DNA of 64,000 nucleotides from an uncultured Caryophanales bacterium (GTDB lineage: Bacteria > Bacillota_I > Bacilli_A > RFN20 > CAG-288): contig CASEGJ010000001.1 of NCBI GenBank assembly GCA_949287425.1, forward strand, positions 1 through 64,000, given 5' to 3'. The notes below the pieces were generated by a model. It did not search any database and was not told where the DNA came from. It worked only from the letters and a program-made list of their open reading frames with translations. Made by a program: the position numbers and the translations under genes. Positions 42,780-52,480 of the stretch are shown here, in pieces. The stretch's first letter is position 1, and each line of letters opens with the position of its first letter.

Positions 42780-44680
42780 TGATTGTTTATTCAAATACAA
42801 AGGGAAATTTTATTAGTGATGTTCATAATGGACTGATTGCTGATTTAATTGAAAAAGAATTTAAAGAACATCACTTACCTCATAACAATAATAATGAACA
42901 TAGAGCGTGGGTAAATTCAATGCAATTCATGAGTTCGGTTTTGCGTGATGAAGCTATTGATGATGATTGTTCACTAGCAATTGAATATCAAGTACCATTA
43001 ACTTCTAAAAGGGTTGATTTTATAATTGCCGGAAAAAGTTGTGATGACAAAAATAATGTTGTTATTATTGAACTAAAGCAATGGGAAGATAGTAAAATTA
43101 CTGCAAGACCTGATGTTGTATATACATATGTTGGTGGTGCTAATAGATATGTTTGTCATCCATCTTATCAAGCGTATTCATATGCCAAAATCATTGAGAA
43201 TTTTAATGATTCTATTAATAAATATGATATTCATTTAATTCCATGTGCATATCTACACAACTATAGAGAAGCAAATAGAAGTCACATAGAAAATAAATTT
43301 TATAAAGACGCAATTGGTGCAGCTCCATTATTTTTACAAAGAGATGCAGATAAATTGACAAATTTTATAAAAAAATATGTTAGAAAAAAAGATGGAATTG
43401 ATATTTTATTTAAAATTGATAATGGCAAATTAAAGCCAAGTAAATCATTGCAGGATTCTATTGTTAGTATGCTAAAAGGCAATAAAGAATTTTATTTAAT
43501 TGACGAGCAAAAAATTGTTTATGAATTAATTAAAGAAAAAGTATATAATTCGTTAGAAAATTCAAAAGATTTTAGCAATAAATACGGAAAATATACAATA
43601 ATTATTAAAGGTGGTCCTGGAACTGGAAAAAGCGTTATTGCTATACAATTGTTAGCTGATTTGCTAATAAAACAGTTTAGCGCTTGTTATGTAACAAAAA
43701 ATGCTGCTCCAAGAAATGTGTATTTTAAAAAATTAGAAAATAATGATTATAAAAAAGCATATATAAAGTCATTATTTTTAAGTAGTGGATCGTTTATTAA
43801 TGCAAAAAACAATCAATTTGATTGTATTTTATGTGATGAAGCACATAGATTAAATGCTAAAAGTGGTCTTTTTCAAAATCAAGGTGAAAATCAGATTAAA
43901 GAAATTATTCATGCTTCAAGAGTATCAGTGTTTTTTATAGATGAAGATCAGCAAGTTTCCGCTAAAGATATTGGGACTATTGATGAAATTAAACATTGGG
44001 CTGTGATTGAAAATAGCAAATTGATATATGATCATAATTGTGATTTAGTAAGTCAATTTCGTTGCAATGGTTCTGATGGATATCTTTCATTTTTAGATAA
44101 TTTGCTGGAAATTAGAGAAACAGCTAATTATACTTTTGATTTTGATTATGATTTAAGACTTTTTAGTAATCCAAAAGCAATGATGGAAGAACTTAGAAAA
44201 AAGAATATTAATAACAAAGCTAGAATGCTGGCTGGATATTGTTATGAATGGAAAACAAAAAAAGAAACAGAAAAAGGTCTAGATAATCCTGATTCATTTG
44301 ATATAAAAATAGATGATTTTAAGGCAAAATGGAATTTTGCGAATACAGATACATGGGCCATTGATTCTAATAGTTTTGATCAAGTTGGATGTATTCACAC
44401 TTGTCAAGGACTAGAATTTGATTATGTAGGGGTAATAATTGGAAAAGATTTATCATTCAAGAATGGTCATGTCGTTACTGATATGAAAGCGAGAGCCTCA
44501 TCTGATAAATCATTAGTTGGAATTAAGAAAAAAGTAGATTGGCAGAAAAAAGCTGATAGTATAATTAGAAATACATATAAGGTTTTGTTATCACGTGGGC
44601 AAAAAGGTTGTTATATTTATTGCCAAGATAGTAATTTATTAAAACATATTTCCGAAATGACTGGGATTAATATTGAGTGA
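42779..44680 (+). CDS. DUF2075 P-loop ATPase with N-terminal PD-(D/E)XK nuclease
   Basis: 633 residues. The N-terminal third looks like a restriction-type nuclease: E69, D80 in RVDFIIAG and E98-L-K100 in VVIIELKQW. The ATPase follows: Walker A GGPGTGKS near 279-286, ILCDEAHRLN (Walker B) near 355, FFIDEDQQVS, and C-terminal SFDQVGCIHTCQGLEFDYVG with VLLSRGQKGCYIY, the DUF2075 (superfamily 1-like) pattern. Start overlaps the MazG-like stop. Such ATPase-nucleases are widespread in defence islands. Substrate unknown. Confidence 0.82.
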   Translation: MIVYSNTKGNFISDVHNGLIADLIEKEFKEHHLPHNNNNEHRAWVNSMQFMSSVLRDEAIDDDCSLAIEYQVPLTSKRVDFIIAGKSCDDKNNVVIIELKQWEDSKITARPDVVYTYVGGANRYVCHPSYQAYSYAKIIENFNDSINKYDIHLIPCAYLHNYREANRSHIENKFYKDAIGAAPLFLQRDADKLTNFIKKYVRKKDGIDILFKIDNGKLKPSKSLQDSIVSMLKGNKEFYLIDEQKIVYELIKEKVYNSLENSKDFSNKYGKYTIIIKGGPGTGKSVIAIQLLADLLIKQFSACYVTKNAAPRNVYFKKLENNDYKKAYIKSLFLSSGSFINAKNNQFDCILCDEAHRLNAKSGLFQNQGENQIKEIIHASRVSVFFIDEDQQVSAKDIGTIDEIKHWAVIENSKLIYDHNCDLVSQFRCNGSDGYLSFLDNLLEIRETANYTFDFDYDLRLFSNPKAMMEELRKKNINNKARMLAGYCYEWKTKKETEKGLDNPDSFDIKIDDFKAKWNFANTDTWAIDSNSFDQVGCIHTCQGLEFDYVGVIIGKDLSFKNGHVVTDMKARASSDKSLVGIKKKVDWQKKADSIIRNTYKVLLSRGQKGCYIYCQDSNLLKHISEMTGINIE

Positions 44681-44764
44681 GTTCGAATATAAGCATCAAC
44701 TTGTATAAGTTAAATTTTAAGACGTTATAAAATTTAGATATTTATTTAGTTAGGAGTAAATTAT

Positions 44765-45454
44765 ATGAAAAATTCACAAGGTGTAATCTACATACTTACC
44801 AATCCATCATTTCCAGACTATGTAAAAATAGGCTATGCAGATGATGTAAAAAAAAGACTAAAGGAACTTAATAGAAGTGAATGCATTCCTTTTGCTTTTA
44901 GACTTTATGCTTATTATGAAGTTCCTAAAAGATTAACTGACATGAAACTTCATCAGATGATTGATAAGTTAAATCCTAATTTAAGAAGTATCGAAGAGTT
45001 TGATGGTAAAACTAGAAAGCGTGAATTTTACAATATGAGTGCTGCTGATGCTTATTCCATTCTTGAAACCATCGCTCAAATAAATGGATTAGAAGATCAT
45101 TTGTTTTTAGTTGAACCTTCAGCTAAACAAATTAAAGATGAAGAAGAAGCAGAAGAGATAAGAACTAAAAGAAGTTATACATCTCTTCCTAAATTAGATT
45201 GGATGATTAAACAGGGCATTATTAAAATTGGAGATAAAATTTGTGTTATTTCTCATCCAAGTGAAGTAGCAACTATAGTAGATGCTAATTATGTTGAATA
45301 TAAAGGTGAATTGATGGCTGCTCATAAATTTGGTTGTTTAGTAACAGGTTGGAAAGCCATTCAAATATATGCAACTATGAGATTAGTTGATAACAAGAAA
45401 ACTCTAGGTGAACTTAGAGAAGGAAAAATGAAAGAACTAGGAATGATTAAATAA
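44765..45454 (+). CDS. GIY-YIG nuclease (T5orf172/Mug113 type)
   Basis: 229 residues. GVIYILTNPSFPDYVKIGYA followed by DDVKKRLKELN is a GIY-YIG domain of the T5orf172/Mug113 kind; R32-region and a later E (REFYNM) complete the usual pattern. The C-terminal part (about 130-225) ends GWKAIQIYATMRLVDNKKTL then ELRE, like DUF4357-type domains that accompany restriction enzymes. It lies 84 bases after the DUF2075 gene on the same strand. DUF2075 and GIY-YIG domains are often fused or adjacent, which supports a functional link. Confidence 0.78.
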   Translation: MKNSQGVIYILTNPSFPDYVKIGYADDVKKRLKELNRSECIPFAFRLYAYYEVPKRLTDMKLHQMIDKLNPNLRSIEEFDGKTRKREFYNMSAADAYSILETIAQINGLEDHLFLVEPSAKQIKDEEEAEEIRTKRSYTSLPKLDWMIKQGIIKIGDKICVISHPSEVATIVDANYVEYKGELMAAHKFGCLVTGWKAIQIYATMRLVDNKKTLGELREGKMKELGMIK

Positions 45455-45799
45455 ATGGACTTAGATAGATTTAATAAGCTTCTAGAAAATCAAAAGGATA
45501 TAGAGGATAATTCACCTTCTTTTTTAGAAGTGATAGGAAGATACTATGATGAAAATATTATCTCTAGATATCTTTTATATATCTTATCTTTAGGTACTAA
45601 GCTAGTTTCAAAAAGATATATGAATATTTTTAAAGTCTTTGAACGAGTAAAGATAGATTCTTCTTATCAAGTTTTATCCAAAGATTGGAAACAAGATTTA
45701 TTTACTAAAGTAGAAGAAGGATTAGAAAAACTATCTATCCATCAACAAGAAGAAGTAGAAAGGTATTCTAGATTTAAAGAAAGTATAAATCAAGATTAA
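45455..45799 (+). CDS. PDDEXK_4-like N-terminal fragment
   Basis: 114 residues starting directly after the GIY-YIG stop (TAA ATG). The start SPSFLEVIGRYYDENIISRY resembles the N-terminal signature of PDDEXK_4 nucleases, where a buried E-x-x-x-S/R-x-x-L helix precedes the active site. The remainder lacks any D...ExK and ends early. It is either a truncated nuclease or a small stand-alone partner of the GIY-YIG protein. Confidence 0.45.
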   Translation: MDLDRFNKLLENQKDIEDNSPSFLEVIGRYYDENIISRYLLYILSLGTKLVSKRYMNIFKVFERVKIDSSYQVLSKDWKQDLFTKVEEGLEKLSIHQQEEVERYSRFKESINQD

Positions 45800-45814
45800 A
45801 AAGGAAATAAGTAT

Positions 45815-46000
45815 ATGAAGAAATATCAATATGAAACAGTTACCTTAGGTTATTTTTTAAGTAGGAAATCATTAACAAATAGACTTCAAAAGACATTACA
45901 AGAAAAAGCCAATGAAGGATGGCGGTTAGTAAAATTTGACTTTACGGACCATTTAAGTGCCTGTGTAATTGTCTTTGAAAAAGAGGTAGATGATTTCTAA
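45815..46000 (+). CDS. DUF4177-like small protein
   Basis: 61 residues: MKKYQYETVTLGYFLS, then EKANEGWRLVKFDF and ACVIVFEKE. The Y-Y-E-T-V and EGWRLV elements fit DUF4177. AAAGGA is placed about 13 bases before ATG 45815. Same length as the copy at 42254 but diverged. Confidence 0.6.
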   Translation: MKKYQYETVTLGYFLSRKSLTNRLQKTLQEKANEGWRLVKFDFTDHLSACVIVFEKEVDDF

Positions 46001-46065
46001 ATTAAGTTCTAATTTAAATAGATAATAAGTGTAAATAGATACAATTAGAAATGGAAGAATAAATA

Positions 46066-46214
46066 ATGCTAGATTTTGAATTACAGACTAAATTAGAAGA
46101 GTGTCTTAAAAAAGTGGCTTTGAATATGAAGGGAAGATTGTTAATTATAAAAGAATAAATGGTGAGGATAGATTAAATAAAGAACATCATTTTACTTTAA
46201 TAATAGGAGAATAA
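46066..46214 (+). pseudogene. C-terminal GNAT acetyltransferase remnant with frameshift
   Basis: MLDFELQTKLEECLKK runs into a shift in an A6 run near 46112; the next frame gives SGFEYEGKIVNYKRINGEDR and ends ...HHFTLIIGE at 46214. RimJ/RimL-like acetyltransferases end with L-x-K-x-GF-x-YEG and a short beta strand, as here. The acetyl-CoA site is missing, so only the tail remains. Confidence 0.5.
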
Positions 46215-46218
46215 CAAT

Positions 46219-47358
46219 ATGGAATTTAAAGATGCTGTTAATTTATTAAATAAGTCAATGATATATTGTATGTCATTAGCTTCAAAAGAACTGTTTCATT
46301 CTAATTTGTGGGCATATCTTATTGAAAATGACCATCAATTTATTAAAACTTTTATACCAGAATTCAATTTTGATAATTATATTGATGAAAAAATAACGGT
46401 TTACCGCGAAAAATTACATAGAGATATCGCTATTTTCTTAAAAAGAAAAGATGGATTAGATGAACATATTGTAATTGAAAATAAAATTAAAAGTTTACCT
46501 AGTGCTAATCAATTAGAAGAATATACTACTATATTAGAAAAACATGCTTTTTATAAAGGAATTTTAACTGGTATTGGAAATAATATCTTAGATTTTACTA
46601 AAAGTGAAAAATTAAATGGGAAATGGATATATAGAAACTATGAAGCAATATCAGAAAGTATTAGATTACTTGCAAGTAAAAGTCAAAGTGAAAACATTAT
46701 TAGAAATCTTCAATTAATAAATGAATATTGCGATGTTTTAGAAGCTATTAATTGCTGCTTAAATTATTATTTATCTAGTTCTTTAGGCAGATTAGATTAT
46801 AGTTGTAAAGAATTATATAATCTAAGAATCGCTGATGTATATAAAAAATTAAAAGGTTCTGATTTTTTATCTTTTGTAAGAAAAGAGCAAGGATATTTTG
46901 AATCTATTTGTTCTAAAGAATATTTTTCATCGGGAAATATTTCACAAAATTTTCACAATGGGAAAGCTACTTTAGATGTTCGCTTTTCAAATTGGAAAGA
47001 TGAAAATACTCCATATAAACTGATAGGTGTTCAATTAGAAGATAATCAGTTTAGAATAGTAGTAGAAAGAAACTTAAGATTCGAAAAAGGTAAAGATGCT
47101 GATTATCTTTATAATTTATATAAAGATGTTTGGTTTGATGATTCATATAATAGCAAAGTAAAAGAAAGAACGATTTTAGGTTATACAACTACTATGAAAG
47201 CAAGAAAAGGTAAAAAATACGATTCATACTTAACAGATAACTATTGCTTTGTATATCAATATTTCGATATTTGTGAAGAAAATAACACTTATGAAAATCT
47301 ATTAGAATTAATAAAGCATTTCATGAAAAAAGCTTCTTTACTATTAGAGAAAATTTAA
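46219..47358 (+). CDS. PDDEXK_4-family nuclease
   Basis: 379 residues; AGGAG lies 9 bases before ATG 46219. The N-terminal KELFHSNLWAYLIE helix, D69 in REKLHRDIAIFLK, E87-N-K89 in HIVIENKIKSLP and Q98 in NQLEEY give a complete PD-(D/E)XK active site of the PDDEXK_4 family. The rest is helical with no known domain. Members occur in defence islands and near restriction systems; DNA cleavage has not been defined for most. It closes the island that begins at 42254. Confidence 0.75.
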   Translation: MEFKDAVNLLNKSMIYCMSLASKELFHSNLWAYLIENDHQFIKTFIPEFNFDNYIDEKITVYREKLHRDIAIFLKRKDGLDEHIVIENKIKSLPSANQLEEYTTILEKHAFYKGILTGIGNNILDFTKSEKLNGKWIYRNYEAISESIRLLASKSQSENIIRNLQLINEYCDVLEAINCCLNYYLSSSLGRLDYSCKELYNLRIADVYKKLKGSDFLSFVRKEQGYFESICSKEYFSSGNISQNFHNGKATLDVRFSNWKDENTPYKLIGVQLEDNQFRIVVERNLRFEKGKDADYLYNLYKDVWFDDSYNSKVKERTILGYTTTMKARKGKKYDSYLTDNYCFVYQYFDICEENNTYENLLELIKHFMKKASLLLEKI

Positions 47359-47518
47359 ATATTTTAACAGTTGTAAATTAAATATAAATTTATTTAATTT
47401 CACATTTAAAATGCCTTTTATTTGCTTTATCTATCTAAAAGAACGATAATAGAAGTAGGAATTAAAGATATATCGATTTTATCTATATCTAATTAATTGC
47501 TAGAAAGGGAAAGTCAAT

Positions 47519-48427
47519 ATGGTACGTTTAGCTTATGCCTATTTAATTGTAATACTAGCAATGTTTATTTTTGGTTGTATGGTAGGCTATCTTTTTGAAG
47601 TGATTTACAGGAGGTTCTTTTCTGCTAAAAAGTGGGTTAATCCTGGTTTTATGAAAGGGCCTTGGCTTCCTTTATATGGGTTTGGAATAGTAGTAATGTT
47701 TGTAATTTCTGCTACTATTATTCAAAACTTTCCTTCTAGTATGGTTTTATATAATCCAACAGGTAAGTTATTTACTAATACTATTCAATCTGGACCGACT
47801 ATTTATGATTTAATTCCAATATCTATTATTTTTATCTGTTTAATCTTACTTGAATTTATAGCAGGTATTATCTTTATTAAAGGCTTTAAAGTAAGACTAT
47901 GGGACTATTCTAATTTAAAAGGAAATATACTTGGTGTAATTTGTCCTCAGTTTTCATTAATCTGGTTAGTTGTAGATTTAATCTATTATTATGGGTTAAG
48001 TCCATATATCTATAATATGTTTACTTACTTATTTAAATTCATCTTTGAAGGTGGAGAAACTGGAACGATGGTAAATGTTATCTTTATCTTGCTTTTAGGA
48101 GTAATTTACGGCGTATTTATCTATGATTTTGTCTCTTCATTAAATATCTTTACTAAGTTAACTAAACTTGCTAAACAATCAGAAGGTTTAAAACACTATG
48201 AAAGATTTAGAGAAGCTCAAAAAGCTAATTTATATTTAGCTAAGGCTAAATTATTAGAAAAGATTCCAGAAAGTGTAAAAGCTAAATATGAAGATAACAA
48301 AAAGAAAGTAGAAGAAAGAAATAGTAAGCTTACTAAGTTTATTGATAAGCTAGTCTATATAGATCCAAGTAAGAAAAACACTAAGGATAATTATGATAGT
48401 CAAGGTCGACCTATAAAAGAAGAATAA
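47519..48427 (+). CDS. Putative ABC-transporter permease, CmpB-like membrane protein
   Basis: 302 residues with about six hydrophobic helices. The segment CMVGYLFEVIYRRFFSAKKW then VNPGFMKGPWLPLYGFG matches the ABC_trans_CmpB family (VNRGFLxGPxxPIYGFG). The C-terminal 80 residues are charged and cytoplasmic. The role of this family is unclear despite the name; it has no partner ATPase fused. It precedes an ABC-2 pair by 60 bases. Confidence 0.72.
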   Translation: MVRLAYAYLIVILAMFIFGCMVGYLFEVIYRRFFSAKKWVNPGFMKGPWLPLYGFGIVVMFVISATIIQNFPSSMVLYNPTGKLFTNTIQSGPTIYDLIPISIIFICLILLEFIAGIIFIKGFKVRLWDYSNLKGNILGVICPQFSLIWLVVDLIYYYGLSPYIYNMFTYLFKFIFEGGETGTMVNVIFILLLGVIYGVFIYDFVSSLNIFTKLTKLAKQSEGLKHYERFREAQKANLYLAKAKLLEKIPESVKAKYEDNKKKVEERNSKLTKFIDKLVYIDPSKKNTKDNYDSQGRPIKEE

Positions 48428-48494
48428 TATATTAATATATAGTATTTAATATTAATTTACATTTTAACTTTACATAATTTGCTAGAATTTGATT

Positions 48495-49406
48495 GTGGAA
48501 AAGATAATTCAAATTCAGCATTTATGTAAATCATTTTCTAATATTAAAGCTGTTAACGATATTTCTTTTGAAGTAAGAAAAGGCGAATTGTTTGCGTTTT
48601 TAGGAGTTAATGGTGCTGGTAAATCTACTACTATTAATATCTTAGTAGGTATATTAGAAAAAGATAGTGGTGAAATAGAAATAGATGGTTACAATTTAAA
48701 TCAAATAGATAAGATACTTCCAAATATTGGAATAGTTTTTCAATCTTCAATTTTAGATAGTAAATTAACTGTTTATGACAATTTAAAATATAGAGCTTTG
48801 CTTTACGATTTAACTAAGGAGGAATTTGAAGTAAATCTCAAATATCTTGCTGATAAATTAGAATTTTCTAACTTGTTAAAAAGGAGTATAAATCAACTTT
48901 CAGGTGGTCAAAAAAGAAAGATAGATATCGCAAGAGGCTTAATTCATTCACCTAAAATATTGATTCTAGATGAACCGACAACTGGATTAGATCCTCAAAC
49001 GCGTAAATTAGTATGGTCGTTAGTTGAAGAGAAGATTCAAAAAGAAAAATTAACAGTTATTTTAACTACTCACTATATGGAAGAAGCTAACATAGCTAAT
49101 TATGTAGTAATAATAGATAAAGGGCATATTGTTGCTAAAGGTACACCTATAGAATTAAAAAATCATTATGCTTATGACTATTTAAAAATATACGATTATA
49201 AAAAAGAGTTAATAGAAATTTTAAATAGAGAAAAAATGACATATGAAATTAAATCTAACTATATTGAAATCAGATTTAAAGATACTTATTTAGCTAAACA
49301 ATTTATTGTTAAAAACGAAAGGTATATTTCAGATTTAGAAATAATTAAAGGCAGTATGGATGATGTCTTTTTAAATGTGACAGGAAAGCAATTAGAAAAG
49401 CTATGA
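48495..49406 (+). CDS. ABC-2 type transporter ATP-binding protein
   Basis: 303 residues from GTG 48495; a TTG at 48489 is possible and neither has a clear ribosome site. Walker A GVNGAGKST, Q-loop FQSSILD, signature LSGGQKRKIDIA, Walker B ILILDEPTTGLDP and H-loop TTHYMEEA are all intact, with the DrrA-type C-terminal tail. Its last four bases overlap the start of the permease. It powers export by the partner; the cargo (drug, lipid or polysaccharide) is not evident. Confidence 0.88.
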   Translation: MEKIIQIQHLCKSFSNIKAVNDISFEVRKGELFAFLGVNGAGKSTTINILVGILEKDSGEIEIDGYNLNQIDKILPNIGIVFQSSILDSKLTVYDNLKYRALLYDLTKEEFEVNLKYLADKLEFSNLLKRSINQLSGGQKRKIDIARGLIHSPKILILDEPTTGLDPQTRKLVWSLVEEKIQKEKLTVILTTHYMEEANIANYVVIIDKGHIVAKGTPIELKNHYAYDYLKIYDYKKELIEILNREKMTYEIKSNYIEIRFKDTYLAKQFIVKNERYISDLEIIKGSMDDVFLNVTGKQLEKL

Positions 49407-50302
49407 CAAGGCAATTAAAACAGTTTAAGTATTTAACTATTAGAAATTTCAAACTTTATTTTAAAGATAAGATGACGTTTTTAATCTCTTTAATTACGCC
49501 TTTAATACTTCTTGTTTTATTTATAGCTTTCTTAAAAAAGTCATATGAAGAAAGTGTATTAGCCATGTTAAATGGTTTGGAAATTTCTACTAATCTATTA
49601 AATTCATTTTCTGGTGCTTGGTTATTTTCTTCTGTATTATCTACATCGTGTGTTACTGTAGCATTTTGTTCAGGAACAATGATAATAGATAAGATAAATA
49701 AATCTGATATTGATTTTTTAGTTAGTCCAGTTAAAAAGTCATTAATAAAATTCAGTTATGTTTTTTCCAATTTGCTTTCTACAATGATAGTTTGTTTAAT
49801 TCTATTAGTTATAGGATTAATCTATTTAGCAATAGTTGGTTTTTACATGAGTTTTACTGATGTGATATTAACAATTATCAATATATTTATCAGTTCTTTA
49901 TTTGCCACATTGTTAGCTAACATTATCTGGTCATTTACTTCTTCTCAAGGAATTATGAGTGGGATTTGTACATTAGTTTCCGCTTTATATGGCTTTATTT
50001 GTGGAGCATATATGCCTATAAATACTATGGGGAAAACAATGCAGGTATTTACTTCCTTTTTACCTATGACATATTCAACCACAATATTTAGACAGACATT
50101 CTTAAATGGAACGATTGAAAAAATGAAAGAAAGTATACCTGAGATAATAGTAAATAACATTGCCAAATCATTCGATGTTGAATATTATTTTTTCGATTAT
50201 AAAGTAGATATTTCAATAATGTTTATTATTATAATTAGCTTTTGTTTAATCCTGTTAATACTGTTGATTTTAATATCTAAACTAAGATTAAAAAAGAAAT
50301 GA
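49403..50302 (+). CDS. ABC-2 type transporter permease
   Basis: 299 residues with six hydrophobic segments, starting in the ATGA overlap with the ATPase gene. The layout of a long first external loop (LAMLNGLEISTNLLNSF) and AYMPINTMG before the fifth helix fits DrrB/YadH-like ABC-2 permeases. It forms the membrane channel for the preceding ATPase. Confidence 0.85.
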   Translation: MTRQLKQFKYLTIRNFKLYFKDKMTFLISLITPLILLVLFIAFLKKSYEESVLAMLNGLEISTNLLNSFSGAWLFSSVLSTSCVTVAFCSGTMIIDKINKSDIDFLVSPVKKSLIKFSYVFSNLLSTMIVCLILLVIGLIYLAIVGFYMSFTDVILTIINIFISSLFATLLANIIWSFTSSQGIMSGICTLVSALYGFICGAYMPINTMGKTMQVFTSFLPMTYSTTIFRQTFLNGTIEKMKESIPEIIVNNIAKSFDVEYYFFDYKVDISIMFIIIISFCLILLILLILISKLRLKKK

Positions 50303-50393
50303 TAGATAAATTTGTCAAATTAAAAAAGATTGACAATTTAGAATAATTTAATCTATATTAACAAGGTGTTTTTAAAAGGGGAGATAGTTTAAT

Positions 50394-51425
50394 ATGGATA
50401 GTGTTATTCAAGAAAATAAAAAGAAAAAGAAACGCAAGATTATTCTTATTGTAAGTTTAAGTGTCGTTGTTATTTTAATATTAGCGATAATAGGAGCTTT
50501 ATTTGGCGTTGCTAATTACTTAGTAGATTTCGCCATTAAAAGAACTGATAATTTTAATACTAACTTAGATCCATCAAACGATGGTTCTGCTCCTGATGAA
50601 AACGATTTAATTATTACTGAAAATTCCAATAAATTTAAAGAGTATAAAGAAGAATGGTTAAAAAATGTCAAAGTTGAAGCTGTTGAAGTTACTAGCGATG
50701 ACAATTTAAATCTAAAAGGGAATATCTATTATACTTCCACATCATCTCATAATTACGCATTATTAATTCACGGATATCGTTCTAATGCCGATTCAATGTT
50801 AAACTTTGCCGCTATTTACAATCAAGAAATGAACTTTAATTGTTTAGTTCCTTCCTTAAGAGGATGTGGAGAATCTGATGGTGAATATCTAGGTATGGGT
50901 TATCTAGATAGTTACGACATGTTAAAATGGTTAGATTTAATTATAAGTAAAGATCCTAAAGCTAATATCTTTATTAGTGGAGTATCAATGGGTGGAGCTA
51001 CTTCAATGATGGTATCTGGATTAGATTTACCTAGTAATGTTAAATGCATTATAGAAGATTGTGGTTACACTTCAGTTTGGGATATCTTTGCTCATGAACT
51101 TGATTTTTTATATTATCTTCCTACTTTCCCAATATTAGATATTGCTAGTGCCTTATCATCTTGGAAAGCAAACTATTCATTTAAAGAAGCTAGTTCATTA
51201 ACTAGCTTAGCTAAATCAGAAGTTCCAATGTTATTTATCCATGGTGAAGAAGATAGCTTTGTACCATTTAATATGTTAGATGAAGTATATAATGCTAAAG
51301 TAAATGGCTATAAAGAAAAACTAGTAGTAAAAGGAGCTGGACATGCTAATTCATATCTACGTGAACCTGAAACTTACTTTACTACTGCTAAAAATTTCTT
51401 ATCTAAATATTTTGAACTTAATTAG
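50394..51425 (+). CDS. Membrane-anchored alpha/beta hydrolase
   Basis: 343 residues. One hydrophobic helix near 16-38 anchors it, with the catalytic domain outside. LIHGYRSNADSM gives the oxyanion strand, the nucleophile elbow is GVSMGG (S198), and HGEEDSFVPF and GAGHANSY supply the acid and His. Family: extracytoplasmic alpha/beta hydrolases (YqkD-like) with serine esterase or peptidase activity. GGGGAG lies upstream of ATG 50394. Single gene with terminator. Confidence 0.85.
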   Translation: MDSVIQENKKKKKRKIILIVSLSVVVILILAIIGALFGVANYLVDFAIKRTDNFNTNLDPSNDGSAPDENDLIITENSNKFKEYKEEWLKNVKVEAVEVTSDDNLNLKGNIYYTSTSSHNYALLIHGYRSNADSMLNFAAIYNQEMNFNCLVPSLRGCGESDGEYLGMGYLDSYDMLKWLDLIISKDPKANIFISGVSMGGATSMMVSGLDLPSNVKCIIEDCGYTSVWDIFAHELDFLYYLPTFPILDIASALSSWKANYSFKEASSLTSLAKSEVPMLFIHGEEDSFVPFNMLDEVYNAKVNGYKEKLVVKGAGHANSYLREPETYFTTAKNFLSKYFELN

Positions 51426-51460
51426 TTATATTTTATTTAAGATTTATATATCCAAAGTTA

Positions 51461-51485
51461 AGGTGAGAGAAATCTCATCTTTTTG
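51461..51485 (+). terminator. Terminator of hydrolase gene
   Basis: AGGTGAGA (51461-51468) pairs with TCTCATCT (51473-51480), GAAA loop, followed by TTTTG. Confidence 0.8.
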
Positions 51486-51549
51486 TTTATTTAAAAATCT
51501 TATAAATTAATATTTGAAATATTAATCTATAAATTGGAGGTAGATAAAT

Positions 51550-51732
51550 ATGGAACCAATATATGAACTATTTTATGAACTTATTTTAAAACCGTATTTA
51601 GACGATCTTTATTTTGCTTCAAAAGAAGATGAGGAGAAAAAGATTTTTACTGATTTTCGAGGAAATAAGATTTATGTTAGTGATGATGGTTATATTGAAA
51701 TAATAGAGAATGTAAATTCAAATAAGAAGTAA
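51550..51732 (+). CDS. Hypothetical 60-residue acidic protein
   Basis: GGAGG lies 10 bases before ATG 51550. MEPIYELFYELILKPYLDDL begins an acidic small protein with KIFTDFRGNKIYVSDDGYIE. No family recognised; the strong ribosome site supports its reality. Confidence 0.55.
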   Translation: MEPIYELFYELILKPYLDDLYFASKEDEEKKIFTDFRGNKIYVSDDGYIEIIENVNSNKK

Positions 51733-51856
51733 ACTTTAAATTTGAATTATAAAAGACAAAAATATCGATAGATAAAAAAATAGATGTCAATTATTATCTT
51801 TTTATGTTGCTGCTTTAATAATAATAAAAGTGTATAATTTTTATGGAGGTCAATTT

Positions 51857-52480
51857 ATGAAAAAATATTCTATCTCATCTATTATCATTTTTTCTGTTAG
51901 TGTCTTTATTGTCTTTTTAACTTTTATAGGACTTTGTATTCCTTATTTAAGTGTTTCAAGTGGAGATGTTAGTGAGAGTATCTACTATTTTCAAGCTTTT
52001 AACGGCATATCTAGTAGTGGAGAATCAACCCTTAGTTTTAGTATCGTTGGTATCTTAGCGGCTTTTGTTGGGTTAGTTTCACCTATACTATTTAACCTTA
52101 AAAATAAGACAGCTAGAGTTGTTGCTTATAGTTTAGCTTTAACTAGTATTGCCTTTAATTTCTTCTTATTTGCAACAGTTCAAACCACTTTAGATCAAGT
52201 TCCTGAAACCGCTAGAAATTTCTTGCATACTCCAGGTCATACTTTAATTTTAACTACAAACATCTTCTTTTTAATCTTTGTTATCTGTATGGTAGTTTAT
52301 GACTTTGCTTCTAGTATGATTATCGATTTAATTAAGAAGATGAAAGCATCAAGTAAATCTACTTCTATCGATTACAAAGAAAAACTTACTAAATTAGATG
52401 AATTACATAATGATAAACTTATTTCTGATGAAGAATATCAAGCTAAAAGAAAGGAAATTTTAGATGAAATCGCTAAATAA
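51857..52480 (+). CDS. Four-helix membrane protein with C-terminal SHOCT domain
   Basis: 207 residues from ATG 51857, 7 bases after GGAGG. Four hydrophobic segments fill the first 160 residues; the last 35 (KLTKLDELHNDKLISDEEYQ then KRKEIL) are a SHOCT motif, a short helical hairpin seen in oligomeric or phage-related proteins. It overlaps the next gene by 17 bases, so they are translated together. Function unknown. Confidence 0.72.
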   Translation: MKKYSISSIIIFSVSVFIVFLTFIGLCIPYLSVSSGDVSESIYYFQAFNGISSSGESTLSFSIVGILAAFVGLVSPILFNLKNKTARVVAYSLALTSIAFNFFLFATVQTTLDQVPETARNFLHTPGHTLILTTNIFFLIFVICMVVYDFASSMIIDLIKKMKASSKSTSIDYKEKLTKLDELHNDKLISDEEYQAKRKEILDEIAK

